Positions 21,480 through 34,420 of a stretch of 64,000 bases of DNA are shown piece after piece. The translations under genes and the position numbers were made by a program. Numbering within the stretch: the first letter of the stretch is position 1; each line of letters begins with the position of its first letter. Location: the NCBI GenBank assembly GCA_019321725.1, contig CM033124.1:13640001-13704000 (forward strand), in the 5' to 3' direction. The notes beneath the pieces are model-generated. The model was given only the letters and a program-made list of their open reading frames with translations, searched no databases and was not told where the DNA came from. The DNA comes from Paulownia fortunei (Eukaryota > Streptophyta > Magnoliopsida > Lamiales > Paulowniaceae).

Positions 21480-24400
21480 GGAAAGTGCCCCTCTATATTC
21501 AATAAATTACCCAGAATAATTTGTTTGTTAACAGCTAATGGTTTATAAAAAGTTGAGGTTATAAAATTATATAATTAAATTAAAAATCAAATAATAGGGT
21601 ATTTATTTATTGATTGTTGATTATAATAGTTATTAATAAATAATTCTTGATTATTAAATATTGATATTTATAATATAATAATGTCTAATTATTTTATTTA
21701 AAAATTAAGATTACACATGAGTTGATTATAATTAAAAATAAAAGAAAATATCTTTTTGTTTATTTTTTTAATATTGTTAATTGCACTTTGCCTACTCCTA
21801 TTACCTCAGCTTAAGAGAATATTGGGATGGCATGTTTACTTTAGATTGGATTTATCTGAATTTAAAATTGGACTCAATAAAATTTTAAGGATTCAGATTT
21901 ATTGGCAGGCTCGTTACATTTGTGAGATTGATTTTATAATTTAAAAAATATTAAATTTTTATTTTTAAAAAATTAATATTATTAAATTTTTTTAAAAATA
22001 TTATATAAATATATATAATAAAATTTTAAAAAATAAAAGAAATAAATAAGTCAGGTCTATATTGGGTCAAGTTTAAATATAAAAAAATTCAAAATCCGAC
22101 ACAAATTCATTTATATTATTAAAACACGACGAATAAATTTTTAAATTTAAATTTGAACCCACATCATTGTCTTACTTAATAATACATTGTATCATTTTGT
22201 CCTTTTCAATTATGCAAAATATATCAATGACCATTCTTTTAAATATTGCAAATCTCTTAAGTATGCTCCTCGTTATAATGCACTTAATCTAATTTAACAA
22301 AAAACGAAGAAGAAATACTCGATCATTTTTTCCAATTTTTTGAGTAAAAATTTGAATCATCTTTGTACAATTACAAAAATATATTAACTTAATATTTTAA
22401 ATAATCGAAATTCAAGAATTCACACATATTAAAATTTGTCTATGAAGATTTATGTTTGTATCAAATAAATTTTATGGGACACATGTAAAGAGTAGCAAAC
22501 TAATCTTTACAGAACTATAATTTGGCTAGGTGTGAGGAGTATTTTTTTCCTTTTTTTTTATTATTTTTTGGGCTTTGCTTCTATTGTTTAAGGGCATATT
22601 TGGTAGATTGGTGGAATATTTATAAAAAAGTTAGTGAATTGAATATTTTTAGGAATTGAAGGGAGCAAAATAATGCTACAATAAGATGAATAATGCACTT
22701 TATAATTGGGAGGTAGTACGAGTGGGCAAAATGCAATTAACCCTTTGAATATTTTCATGCTATTTTGATTAGTTTCATAGTTTATATGGTCATTCTTTTT
22801 AAAAAAATAATAATAAATTTAAAAATGATTAAGAACTATAGGTTTTTTGATTAAATTATATGAATTAATGCCACAAATTAGTAAATATACTCATTAAATA
22901 ATTTAATTTCATAATCTTATAAAATTTAAAGATCAATAATATGCAAGCTTCACTCATTTGTATTCCCTTTGAAGTATGTTCAAAGTTATAGACTTTGTCA
23001 AATCATATACATAAGTTTTAAGTGAAAGTTGTCGTTTAAGAGTACTTAAAGGTCGATTTACTTTATTAAGTGGATATAAATTGATTGATAAAAATATGAT
23101 AAATTATAAAATTTGAACTATATTAGCAATAAATATTGTAGGTACTTGGATTAATTGTAACAATAATATTTGAATACAAAATCTGATCAAATATATATTT
23201 TGTGCATAATGATCATATGGCTAAAATGCCCTTAGTGAATTCTTCGTGTGTTTACCAATCTTACAGCCTTCACTTCTAAGTTTGAAGCCTTCTTCTAACT
23301 TTTTTTTTTTTTTTTTTTCCTCGAGAAATCTATACTAAAAATTTCAATTCATTATATTTATTTTTATTAATGTTTGTTTGTCATATAATTCATATAAATT
23401 TACATAGTTTCAAATTATCATATTTAAAATATCAATCGAAGAAACACACAGTTATGAATTTCAATAAAGAAAACTAAAAACAATAATAAAGAAAAAGTAT
23501 TAGAAAATAAAACAAAAAATTGTTTGCCTTATCATATTATCTTTATTTTTCTAGGAAAAATAAGAATTACAAATACAGTGAGAATGGAACAGATATGAAA
23601 GCTTGTAAATATAAAACAAAAATCAATAAAATATTACTCCGTCGTTTCTTAAAATTGAAAAAATTTAATCCCTAAACAATATAAGTAGGAATGGTCGGCC
23701 GGGAACGCTCAATTGCTTTTAGAGTTTTGCAAAAATTTAAAAAAAAAAAAAGATGAAGAGATTGAAGAAAAATATAAGGCACATAATATTCACTGGTGGC
23801 TGCAAAATTAAAGAAGCAAAGGCAGCATCTTTATTAGCTAAAATCAGTGGCGATTGCTTTCAATCTACAAGGCAAGACAAAAGGTGGAAGAGAATTGGGG
23901 ATGTGGATTTTTTTAAGCCCATTAGATTGAAGGGTATTTTTGTAATTTTACTTTTATTTTTTTGGACAACAAAAATGATATTTTGCAGTTAGTCTGGATG
24001 ATTAAACCATCATATTTCAGACCCTCGGAATATAATCAGGCCAGAAATTTAAAATAAAATCGAACCAATAGATATCGGTAGGCTGCATCATCTAAAATAC
24101 CCATGGGACAAACTTATTTAATTTAGTGAATTTAAGCCAAGGCCAAAGTCTTGTTCCGTGGATAAATATTTATTTACATGGATAGTTTGGGATTTCATCA
24201 TTTTAATCTAATCCAACTATCTTATGAGGCCTTAGTGAGTAGCTGGCTTAACACATCAAATTTCTTAATTTAAAAAGTCCATAGGAAGTTTAATAAAAAA
24301 TAAATAACTTTTTTTTTAAATGAAAAGTTGATGAATGAATTGAAAATATTTTAATGGGTTTTTATGTATATAAAAAATATTTTTTTATTTTATTTTATAA

Positions 24401-25620
24401 TTTTCCCTAAAGGTTTTAATAAGATTCTATTTTTACAATTAATTTATTTTATGAATAAGGGAAGTCATATGCACTAATGTAGGGGGTTATAAAAAAAAAA
24501 CATAAAAAAACTTTTTTATTCCTCAGGATTTGTCAAATTTGGTTGGTTGGCGAAAAGGTTTGCCCAAACCATACTTTGATTGGGCAATCAAGACCTACGG
24601 TGCTAAAAGTATTTTGGTTTGGAGATGATAATGAGTTGAATTTGAATTAAATTTATTTGACTCGAAACCTAATTTATTAAATTTTTTAAGAATTTAAAAA
24701 TCACTTATGATTCATAATTAGTGATAGTTTCATTTGTACTGTTAAAATTCAACTCCAAATCTACTTTTAGGCAGGTTCAATGCCATCCCTATTTTAATTC
24801 ATTGGGAGGGTCCTTGCCCAATTAAATCAAACCTTAAAACTTAAGAGATGAACTTATAAACTTAAAAAATAAAGATAGTTAGAAGTTCATAAACTTTTTC
24901 AAAGAAAAGGATGGAGATTCTAATCTATTTTCTAAGATCTTAATAACTTTTTTAAATGAATATATAAATTATAATATATATATTATTAAAATCTTATAAG
25001 GTTTAAAGCATTTTATAAGATGCATGTAGTAATCTTATAAAATAATTTTATACAAGCTTAACCAAACGAAAAACCTATCAACAACAATGAAAAAAACTAA
25101 TTTTAAGAGATGAACTTATAAACTTAATAAATAAGATAGAAGTTTATAAACTCATTTATTTAAAACAAAGTACGGAACTTATAATTTATTTTTAAAGATC
25201 TTCAGAATTCCTTTAAATTAACCGTGTAATTATAATAATTATTACTAATATTTTACAACCTCTAAAATATTTTATAAGATGCATGTAGTTTTAGATAACC
25301 TTAAACCAAACGAAAAACCCATTGACAGAAATCTTAAAAAGAAGATCTTGCATTCTTGCTATGTGTGCAGTTAGCAAGCATTGATGATGAAAACAATCTA
25401 TAAATTGAAGCCTCATTTGAAATCAGCAAAAACCTATCAGTTCATTTTCAGAAATCTATTACAAGAGATGCGATATCATGTAGAGTGCATCAGGTGTAAT
25501 ATGCATAAAAACGCACAATACGTGTGAATGAAGAGTGAATTTCCACCGCACTCCACGGAGAAAATTTTTCAAAATTATTGGAAAACTGAACAAAAAAAAA
25601 AATGAAAAAATTGATTCTCA
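21480..25620. other. Intergenic AT-rich region
   Basis: No supported gene. The frame at 23753-23992 (79 codons, lysine-rich start and hydrophobic end) matches no family I recognise. A poly-pyrimidine run lies near 23300. A diverged tandem duplication lies at 24841-25336. Confidence 0.6.
24841..25336. repeat. Diverged tandem duplication, period about 262 bp
   Basis: TTAAGAGATGAACTTATAAA starts each copy, at 24841 and 25103. Both end with TTTTATAAGATGCATGTAGT and then ACCAAACGAAAAACC. Several indels separate them. No coding content. Confidence 0.8.
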
Positions 25621-26776
25621 TTATGGTTTGTTGTCTGAAATTAAGGTTTTGGAATCTGCAAGCTTTGTCGGATCCAAATCTCCCAAGTCCACAGGTAAAT
25701 GGCCTGTGCCATCACTGTCTAGATCACCTTCAATTGTCTTTCCTTCCATTTTTTCTGCTAAAGAATTCCCTGTCACCTCAACATCTGTGTATATTCAAAT
25801 GAAAAAAAAAAAAACAAATTCCATTAAATTTGAAATTAGACTTATACAAGGAATGATGCTGAAAAGTACAATCATCTATGCCTATAGAACTAACTAAGTA
25901 GGAAGAATGTTGGAATTTTAATTTGAAAAAAAGGCAATGGATCTTTTTTGTCAATTTCTTAAATCTAGATTCCTAATTTTTTTTTTGTACAAAATATAAT
26001 TTAATTTATAATTAATGTTGCACGTAACATGACTGACAAGTGATTCATTTTATAAAAAATAAAAAAAAATTTAAGATAAATATAGTACTCCATGCATATG
26101 CACTAAGATCGTTTAACTATAAAGAAAATAATAAATATTACGCATACCTTAAATAATGCATATGCATTTTAATGGAAAGAGTCTTTAGTTGCTCAAGGTG
26201 ATAATACAAATGACGAAAAAGGACTAAACAATGCAACCTTAAATTCTTGATTTCATTTATAAAGCATGATCTTGTAAGTTGTAGAACAGATTTACACCAA
26301 CTTATGCACGCGCAATATAATTAAAAAATCTTTTTTCAACAGTTCATATAATCTATTTTAAAATTATATTTGATTTTTTATTTTAAAATTATAAATAAAT
26401 AAATAAAATATTTTTTTAAATAATCATTTAATGGTGGACATCGTAAATTAATATACTCGAGGAAACATAAATTGAAACGAAAAAATTACATGATGCCAAA
26501 AATAATATGTGGTAAGACTTTACCCGGATTAGAGAAAAACCAAAGAACAAAAGCACAGAAGAGGAGCACAAAGGGTATGACATGAATCGCATTCTCTGCA
26601 AATTTAGCGCCACCCTTTTCCTTCTTAGCTGCCTCAGAGAAAGGATCATACACCGGTAGCTCTCCGGCCTTCAGCAACGCCGCTCTCTGAGCCGACGACG
26701 CTTTTGATGAGGCCGGCGACGAGTGATAGCTGAAACGATCATCCCAAACCCGACTGGCGCTGGCCGATCGATGCAT
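25621..26776 (-). CDS. Small single-pass membrane protein, two exons, 138 aa
   Basis: Exon 1 is 26776-26524 and exon 2 is 25784-25621, with a GT-AG intron joining codon 85. The open frame of exon 1 alone runs on into the intron and would give a false C-terminus. The start is the ATG at 26776 (MHRSASASRVWDD); the codon at 26782 is TTG. Order: a serine-rich basic N-terminus, the conserved-looking block LPVYDPFSEAAKKEKGGAKFAENAIHV, a hydrophobic segment of about 17 residues (IPFVLLFCAFVLWFF, about 67-82), then an acidic tail with EGDLDSDGTG. The layout resembles an uncharacterised plant membrane-protein family; I know no assigned function. Continuous phase and a conserved-looking exon 2 make the two-exon model secure. 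Confidence 0.8.
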
Positions 26777-27600
26777 TTTCAATCTTCAGACACTTTGTAC
26801 AAGTGAAAAACTAATGAAATGTAGTGGGACAAAGTATTGTTGTGGAAAACGATACAAAAAATAGTATTAAATTACAATAGAAGATCCAAAGATATTGTTG
26901 CAAACTTGAGGGTTATAGTTGTATCCGATGAACACGAATATTTCTTTGACTGAATCGAAATATGTCCAAATTTTGATGGGTTTGGATATCCACAAAATTT
27001 TCCATTAATAGAAATATGAAAGGATGCATGATGCGCCTGTTTTAAGGTTACTCTTACACATGTTAAGTACCTGCAGCAACACTTGTTTTCTGTTATGTCA
27101 GCTTATATGTCCATTTATTGTAGTATTTACTTTCTTACAAAATTTAATATTCTTCCTTTTTGTTTGGTTTTTGGGGACTTCTATGTTCAATCAGATTGTT
27201 GATGTTAAGTATAATTAATCTGCCTGAGATTACATTTGAGTAGCAAACAGAAGAGGTCCAAGAAAAGAACTAGCTGGTTTAAATTTTTGCTTTTTTGGGT
27301 GGGTGGGTGAATTGACAAGTCTTTGCTCTCAGAATGTGTTTGGTTAAGTTTATTACAAAGATCGTGCTTAAATATTTTTAATAAAATGAGATTATGACGT
27401 TTATAATATAGTAATTATAACAATTAATTGATACGATTAAAATTAAAATACTTTAGTAAAATTTAAAAAAACGAACTCCTTATTTTTTTTAAATGGGCTT
27501 ATAAGATTCTATCATCTTATTTTATCAAACAACTTAGAATATATTACAAATTTATGTTTTAAGGAACTTATAAGTTTACTGCACAATAGTATAGTATGTA
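26777..27600. other. Intergenic region
   Basis: AT-rich upstream region of the small membrane-protein gene. I see no other gene or repeat in it. Confidence 0.6.
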
Positions 27601-27720
27601 CATGATTGATATTATGCTCTAAACCTAAGAAAAAGAAGCCATGTTCCCATTCTTCAATCTTACTATTGTAACATGACTGATATTATGCTCTAAACCTAAG
27701 AAAAAGAAGCCATGTTTCCA
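27601..27720. repeat. Two-copy direct repeat, period 71 bp
   Basis: CATGATTGATATTATGCTCT and the following AAACCTAAGAAAAAGAAGCC occur at 27601-27649 and, nearly identical, at 27672-27720. It lies about 320 bp beyond the stop of the dioxygenase gene. Confidence 0.85.
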
Positions 27721-28044
27721 TGAAAGTCGAATAAACGCAACCAAAACTAAAGCAACCATTGTTTATACATATATCAAAACAAAAACACAGACTCTTAGAA
27801 AAATATAAAAACCTCAAACAAACAGCTGATAGAACCTAGAAAACTTTATGCTACACCAGGATAAAGGAACCAAAAAGAAGAAGGATAAAAAAGATAAGAT
27901 CATCATAATTTCATAAAAGGCCATAATCCCTCCCAAAGATTCTCACCCTTGCTCTCTGAGCCCGAGCCGGGGACATGATCTATCGGGCGGAGACAGCAAA
28001 TAGGCCGGCGGGGCCTCATTGCAGCAGATGGTACAAAATATATA

Positions 28045-29707
28045 TCATTTTTGAATCTTGAGTGTGTTGAGAAAGTTCTTCCCTCCTCCAATATCATTCT
28101 TGGAAATGAAATCCAGGAAATCCCTGAAACAGCTTTCTCTGTATCCATTTGGATGCTCTTCATCTACCATCTCCCTGGCAGCTTCCATTTTCACATCCAT
28201 TCCCAAGGTGTGCAGCCCAGCAATGGAAATTCTTGTCTTCTCGCTGTTAAGCGTGACCCTGTGCACCACACTCTTGTACCTTCCATTGCTCAATACCTCC
28301 AGCTGATCCCCAACATGGACCTGGAGAGTGCCGTGAAGTACTGGAACCATCCTCCATGAATTATCCTCAGAGTCGAGAATTTGTAAGCCTGGTGAGTCCT
28401 GGAGGACTACTGTCAAGCAACCGTAGTCGGAATGGGGCGGCAGGCCGAGTGCAAGTTGTGGTTGTGGGCAGGGTGGGTAGCAGTTGACAGCCATCACTTG
28501 CATCCCTTCATCCAGTTTGCTGCTCAAGTATGTTGGGCCCAGTCCAAGAGATTCTGTTATGAGCCCCATGATCATCTGTGCTAGTTTTTGTGTTGCCTCA
28601 ACATATTCTCCCATTTTCTCTCTGCCATTTGGACATTTGAAAGATATTAGTAGAAATTCACAAACTTCTTATGTTCAAAAGGACAAGTGGTCTGACATTT
28701 ATGAGTGTAGGTAATGTTGTTGAGATCTTTGAAATGGGCTTATAAGAATTGAGCCAACGTATATATCAGTAACATTGGACTGCACAGATATTTTTGTCAA
28801 CAATTGGCACTACTAATCTGAATTTCCAGATGACTACAATCTCCTACTATTTTATAGGTATACGCCGTCATTTGTGGTCATTTGTGATAGTGATCTATCT
28901 CATGCTAAGGTTCAATATTCATGACAAATGGACAAAAAATTAATGCACCGACCGATGCTATGGACTTGCAACCAACAGAAGCTGATTTTGGCGGCGCAAT
29001 ATTTTGTTTATTGAAAGGGAAATGCAGTTAACTGATTCTACATACAGATTCTGTATCAAGACTTGAGAGTACCTGTAATCAAGTGGGCTATCAGGCCACA
29101 ATCCAATCCAGTCCTTGAGAGGATGCGCATAGTGTTTGAGAAAGACCCTCCAAAACTGAACCTTGTCCACTCCATCCTTTAAGCTTGTTCCATATCTAAC
29201 AGGCTTGTGCACATCATTAGACATGAATTTAGCCTTATCCTGGGTTGGCAGATTGAAGAAACCAGAGGCAGCAGCAAGAGCTCCATCAAGTATTGGCTGG
29301 GATATCCCATGATTTATAACCTGTGCACATTTTTAAGCCACTGTAAACACGAAACAACAGATTCTCTGTTCTAATTTCGTGTTTCATCTAGTGTATACAT
29401 AATTAATAAACCAGAGCATGTTAACCATATTCCATGCAGCTTAACTTAGTGTCCAAGAAAAGGTTAAAATTACCTGGAAGAAACCATTACGGCCACAAGC
29501 AATCGCAATTTCTTCTATCACGATTGATCGTCGGGTCGGATCAGCCATGCCAGCCAAGTTGATAAGAGGGACATCTGCAATCTTTGAGTCCATACCAGAC
29601 CTATCTAAAGGTTGGACTTTGTAGCATTTTGGTACGTACGACAACCCTCTCTCTTGTGCAGTTTCCCCCATGGGAAAAGAGCTGCAACTCTCATCTTTCT
29701 TCCCCAT
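28045..29707 (-). CDS. 2-oxoglutarate/Fe(II)-dependent dioxygenase, three exons, 352 aa
   Basis: A soluble plant 2OG oxygenase that hydroxylates or desaturates a small molecule; the substrate cannot be read from the sequence. Exons: 29707-29474, 29320-29073 and 28621-28045, phases consistent. The N-terminal DIOX_N region includes VPLINLAG and GRNGFFQVINHG. The C-terminal jelly-roll core has the iron ligands in LPPHSDYG (His and Asp) and VVHRVTL (His), and the 2OG-binding RISIAG (Arg, Ser). The start at 29707 (MGKKDESC) gives the family's usual length; the open frame extends 13 codons further upstream but looks like leader. The FMSNDVHKPVRYGTSLKDG and VFLKHYAHPL blocks resemble the Arabidopsis At2g36690 (GIM2) and At3g60290 clade. 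That subgroup assignment is from memory and is less certain than the enzyme class. Confidence 0.92.
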
Positions 29708-32030
29708 CCTTAGGCCTTGAACGTGGAAATAAAAGATAATGTGCAAAAAGAAGTAGAGAACTAGCGGAAACTGCAGTGCAAAAGCAGAAAAACAAGAGTC
29801 ATGAATGAATTAACATCGATGTCCAAAAGGGTATTTATAGATGATTCTCTTCTACTAAAAGTGACAGTATGTCTAATGCTCTGTATCAGGACCATAGTAA
29901 GATGAAACAGGTGCATACCACGCTCCGTAACAAAAAAGGTGACCCAAGCCAAAGTGATTTACACTATAAATCGGGTCGGACCATAATTTGGGTCCTCCAA
30001 CACAAAACATTTCAACAACATTAATTACAGTTCGGCGTCTAATGTTGACTTTTGGACTCCAGTGAAATAAGAGAGTCAATCCTGGAACCGAAGCACATTG
30101 ATTTTGTATTTCGTAAGGCAAAATATCTCAACTAAAACAATTGAAACAACTACAACTGTTGCATTTAGGATTTCTCTAGCTGCTTCTGGGTGTGTACAGA
30201 AGAAGACTAGTTTTCATCTTTATGAGGATTTATGAAAAGCTTAAAAGAAGACAAATTTCATCTTTATGAGGATTGACTCAAAAAGGTACTGCATGTACAT
30301 CTGTGACACATCTTCCACAAAGGAGTCGGTCCAGGGACTTGGAACCCGTAGACTGTGTGTTATTGATGATACATGAATACGTGTGCATTTACAAAACTAC
30401 TGAAATAGTACAAAATCATTGCATCGAGTAGGGCTAAGATCCCATGCTGTCTTAACTAACATCCTTGTATGTGGTTATAGAAGAAAACAAAACTTCACTT
30501 TTTTTTTAGGATTTCTTAAAACCTGCTGCTCTACTTGCGCCGCACATCTCTTCCTAAGCTTAGATCAGGGTTTGGTTATTAATAGTTCAACTGAGTTTCA
30601 TGTTTTTGGGGGACTTCAATCCCAACACATTATTCATGGGAAACTATCGTCCTAAATTACACTATAAAATGGGAGAGGTATTTTCGTCCCATGACTCTGG
30701 AAGAAATGCTTCAAGTGGCTGAAAATTGAAGACTCTTCATTAAAACTCTTAGAGAGTGTTGTCTGGTCCAGTACTGTGTTTCATTAGTCCAGCGGGATTG
30801 ATTACAAGAAGACAATTAGCTAATTTACATGATTTGGCAGACACCTTAATTGACTCCAAAGTTATATAGGTTCTATATTGTGACCTCCCTCAAGACCCTG
30901 TTGTATTTAGTGAAAAAATTTGAAAAGAAGATCCTTAGGACTTGGTAAAAAATAAATAGTTTAGAGTTGTTACGTGCCTTTAAAATGAGGATTTATGAAA
31001 AGCTTAAAAGAAGACAAATTTCATCTTTACGAGGATTGATTCAAAAGTTCATAATTAATTTTTTATCTAATTAATTTTGAGAGCGGAAAACTTTTCTATA
31101 TTTACTAGACTTGATCTCAACTTATAAACACTTAGAATTAACATGCCCATAATAACTAAAGACATAATCCCATGCTGTCTTAACAACCTTCTATGTGGTT
31201 ATAGAAGAAAACAAAACTTCACTGGCGGCACATCTCTTCCTAGCTGATATCACTCTTTTTGGTTATTAATGATTCAACAAAATTTCATGTTTTTTGGGGA
31301 CTTCAATCCCAAGGCATTATTCATGGAAAACTATCATCCTAAATTATAGTATAAACTCGTCAAACACTTTATAAATAAAAAATAATTTTGACTTTAACAT
31401 TATTAACTCAAGAGAGAGAGAAAAAAGAAAGAAAAAGAAAACCTTAACTTGCTTCTTCGAGTCAACTCACATTAAGAAAGAAGTAGTTTCATAAATAATT
31501 TATTGATAGTCATTATTGACATAAAAAATGAAATTTGATGGCTAATATATGTGTATATATTTATATGATAACAAAATAGAAACACAATTTGTCAAATTCA
31601 TCACATTAAGAAGTTTAAAATATTTAATTCTATTTATTTGGATCTAATTGAATTTACAAGATTTTTATTTCTCCCATTTTTTCTAAAATTTATTGTTCAT
31701 ATTTTATTTTTTGATATTTGAAAATAAGATTATAATTTTACAAATAAAAAATTATTTTTACAAAATTATCTTTTTAACTATAATAATAATATTGCACCTC
31801 TAATCCTCGGTTACTAATTTTTTTAAAAAATAATATTAAATTATACAGAATTTTAATTTTTTTCTTCTCTAATTTTTCATCTGGTATTTTATGTCAAATC
31901 TTGACATTAGCCCAAATATTACTAAATTCCATTATTAAAAAAAAGGAAAAAAGAAAAAGAAATATATAGGCGCTACGTTTCACCGTGCCCCACGAAGAAA
32001 CAGAAAAGTCTAAAGCTTGAAACGCCGCCC
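29708..32030. other. Intergenic region with a direct segmental duplication
   Basis: Holds the dioxygenase promoter, the duplicated blocks listed separately, and AT-rich sequence. No supported gene. Confidence 0.6.
30223..31345. repeat. Direct segmental duplication, offset about 730-760 bp
   Basis: GAGGATTTATGAAAAGCTTA occurs at about 30224 and 30988. CCCATGCTGTCTTAAC, then GTGGTTATAGAAGAAAACAA, occurs near 30441 and 31169. GGGGACTTCAATCCCAA, then CATTATTCATGG, occurs near 30609 and 31298. The order is the same in both copies, with indels and diverged interior. A duplicated unit of about 430 bp in copy 1 and 360 bp in copy 2 is implied. No coding content is recognised. Confidence 0.8.
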
Positions 32031-34420
32031 ATGGCAGACGGCGAGGACAACGGCGAGTTCTAACTGCGATACTACGTAGGGCACAAGGGAAAATTCGGGC
32101 ACGAATTCTTGGAATTCGAGTTCCGACCCGACGGCAAGCTCCGATACGCCAACAATTCCAACTACAAGAACGACACTATGATACGCATAGAGGTCTTCGT
32201 CACCCCCGCTGTGCTCAGGGATTGCCGCCGCATCGTCTCCAATTCCGAAGCATCACCGCATTAAATTTTGCCTTGTCCATATATATATATATGTATATTT
32301 TAATGATTAGGGCTTTGAATGGTGAAAATGATAAGGTAGTTTTGTGTTCCAGATAATGAAGGAAGATGATAACAATTGGCCGGAGCCGGATCGAATTGGG
32401 AGGCAGGAGCTGGAGATTGTGATGGGGAATGAACATATTTCTTTTACGACGTCGAAGATTGGTTCGCTTATGGATGTTCAGACTAGTAAAGATCCTGAAG
32501 GTTTACGCATTTTTACTATCTGATTCAGTATAGTTGTTTTTATTATTTTCCATGTTTTGTGAAAACTGGGTTCTGTTGGTAAGGATTTTAGGCATACTGG
32601 TAAATGGTAATTGAGTTTACTTGTAATTTTCTATGTATGATTAATCACTGTTGTGACTGTTGTCACGAATTAGGATTTTTTTGAGATGGGAAACTCAGAC
32701 CTTAAGGAAAAAGGAAGAAAATAAGATATTTCAAGCTTGGTGTTATAATGCATGTTCGTAAATAGTCAAGTATCATTTTGACCTTCAGTTGCTTGAGTGC
32801 TTTCCTAGAAGACAAGATACAAATAATTTAGCTATATAACAAAGCAACAGGATAATGTGAGTAAAGACTTTGTCCTATTAAGCTAATGTGTAAATTTTTT
32901 TGGATTTGTTTGGTTGAGAAATTCGGAAGAAGGATGGATTAATGTGGCAGCATCAACAGGAGGAAATATATGAACTGGAAGGCTGGTGAAATTTTGCACA
33001 TTAACCGGTTCTCTTGGAGCGAGTTACAGGGACTAAAGGAGTTGCTTGAAGTTGTATTCTTGCCTAGTACTCTTCAGGCAGGAACTTCTTAGGTTTTGAG
33101 GTGGCTTTTCACAAACTTGTTTGCTGCTTTCTTTGTCAATATTTGGTCAATGAATTCTTTACAAGTTATATTGGCCAAGGTACAAATTTTTAGGTTCTTT
33201 TCCCACTGTCTTTGAGAAAAAGAGGTCAGGGATGCAAGATAGTGGTAGTTGTTGAGTGGCTGTGCTAGGAAACCAGAAGAGCTTTTTATCAGCTGGAAAA
33301 GAAGTGAAAAATACTCTGTCAAACTGTTTCTTCTAAGATGATGCCTTTTGGAACCTTTAAAAAATGTGAGGACCACAAAATGCTAATTCTTCTTGAACCA
33401 TTTAGGATTGAAATTTTTGGTTTGATGTATTGCTTTCAAATTGATATTTGATGTTCAAGACAATTATCGAGAAAACTGTTCACATAACTTCCTTTCTTAG
33501 GTATTCTTAGGTATCCAGATGTGCTGGAATTAATGGCATCCAGCGTGCTTGGTTTGAAATTTCGTGTTCTTCCATATATTTATTGAGTACTAGAATTGGT
33601 TACATTTTGCTCTTGAAAATTAAGTCCTTAATGTCGGGTGTGATCTGATATGGAAAGCACCTATATAATTTAGCAAAATTGGTTTCCTACACCTGCTGGA
33701 GAAAACTGAATCATCGGTAAATCATGGTGGCTCAGAGTCTTAAACATTTAGTACATATCATGGATTCATAGTGACACAAAGAAAGGTCCTGAGAAGTATT
33801 GACAACTCCCATACCCTTGAAGCCAGAAGATTATTAAATTTTTTCTACTTTGGCCATCTTGTTGTAACCTATAGGTACTATTGGAAACTGAAGAGATTTT
33901 CTTAGCCATGCAATAAAAAGATGATGCAAGAATAATAGGGTCATCCTATATCCCCCAACTGATTAATACTGATAATTAAGTCACTTTAACATGGTTATGA
34001 GTTCCATTGACCTATGAAAATTTACATGTATAATTCTTGGGTGAGAATTTTCTGTGCACGGCATTTTGTATTGCAATTGCATCTGGTTATAGTCCTAATA
34101 TAGTTTTAGTTTTGCAATTGCATCTGGTTATAGCCCTAATATAGTTTTAGTTTGTAGGTTCCTCTTATCATCGTTTTGTTACTTCCTGAAGCATCAATAT
34201 AACTTTTTCTGCAGTGAGAAATTGCTGCCTTCTTGTGCAAATTATATTAAACTTGTTTATCATAAAGGATGTCAATTAATTCCTCCCCTGTTGCCATATA
34301 TGAGTTTACTCGTGTCATTTGGGATCAATAAAGAAAGTTACTTGTAATTTGTTGTTACAGGATCTGAAATGTCTTGTCTTCTCCCTAATCTCACTACACT
34401 TCAAGATCAAACCCATATGA
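32031..34420 (+). pseudogene. MAGO: MAGO NASHI (exon-junction complex core) pseudogene
   Basis: MAGO pairs with Y14 in the nuclear exon-junction complex. Exon-like blocks: 32031 to about 32249 ([20 protein letters not shown], then [11 protein letters not shown]), 32353-32528 ([20 protein letters not shown], then [15 protein letters not shown]), and 34361-34420 (DLKCLVFSLISLHFKIKPI, stop). Lesions: an in-frame TAA at codon 11 (32061-32063) where the family has Tyr; GC in place of GT after exon 1; a one-base deletion near 32516 that shifts frame; and loss of the GT after exon 2. Retained introns show a genomic duplicate, not a retrocopy. The protein blocks are otherwise very well conserved, so decay is recent. 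A functional copy must exist elsewhere. Confidence 0.9.
34073..34155. repeat. Tandem repeat of about 41 bp, two copies
   Basis: GCAATTGCATCTGGTTATAG followed by YCCTAATATAGTTTTAGTTT is repeated once with one substitution, inside the last intron of the MAGO pseudogene. Confidence 0.9.

Noticed and set aside
23753..23992. 79-codon open frame, lysine-rich
   Set aside because: No recognised domain, no splice partners, AT-rich surroundings; could be chance.
26486..26523. Extension of the small membrane-protein frame to KVLPHIIFGIM
   Set aside because: The donor GTAAAG at 26523 and the in-phase exon at 25784 with a family-like acidic tail make this intron sequence.
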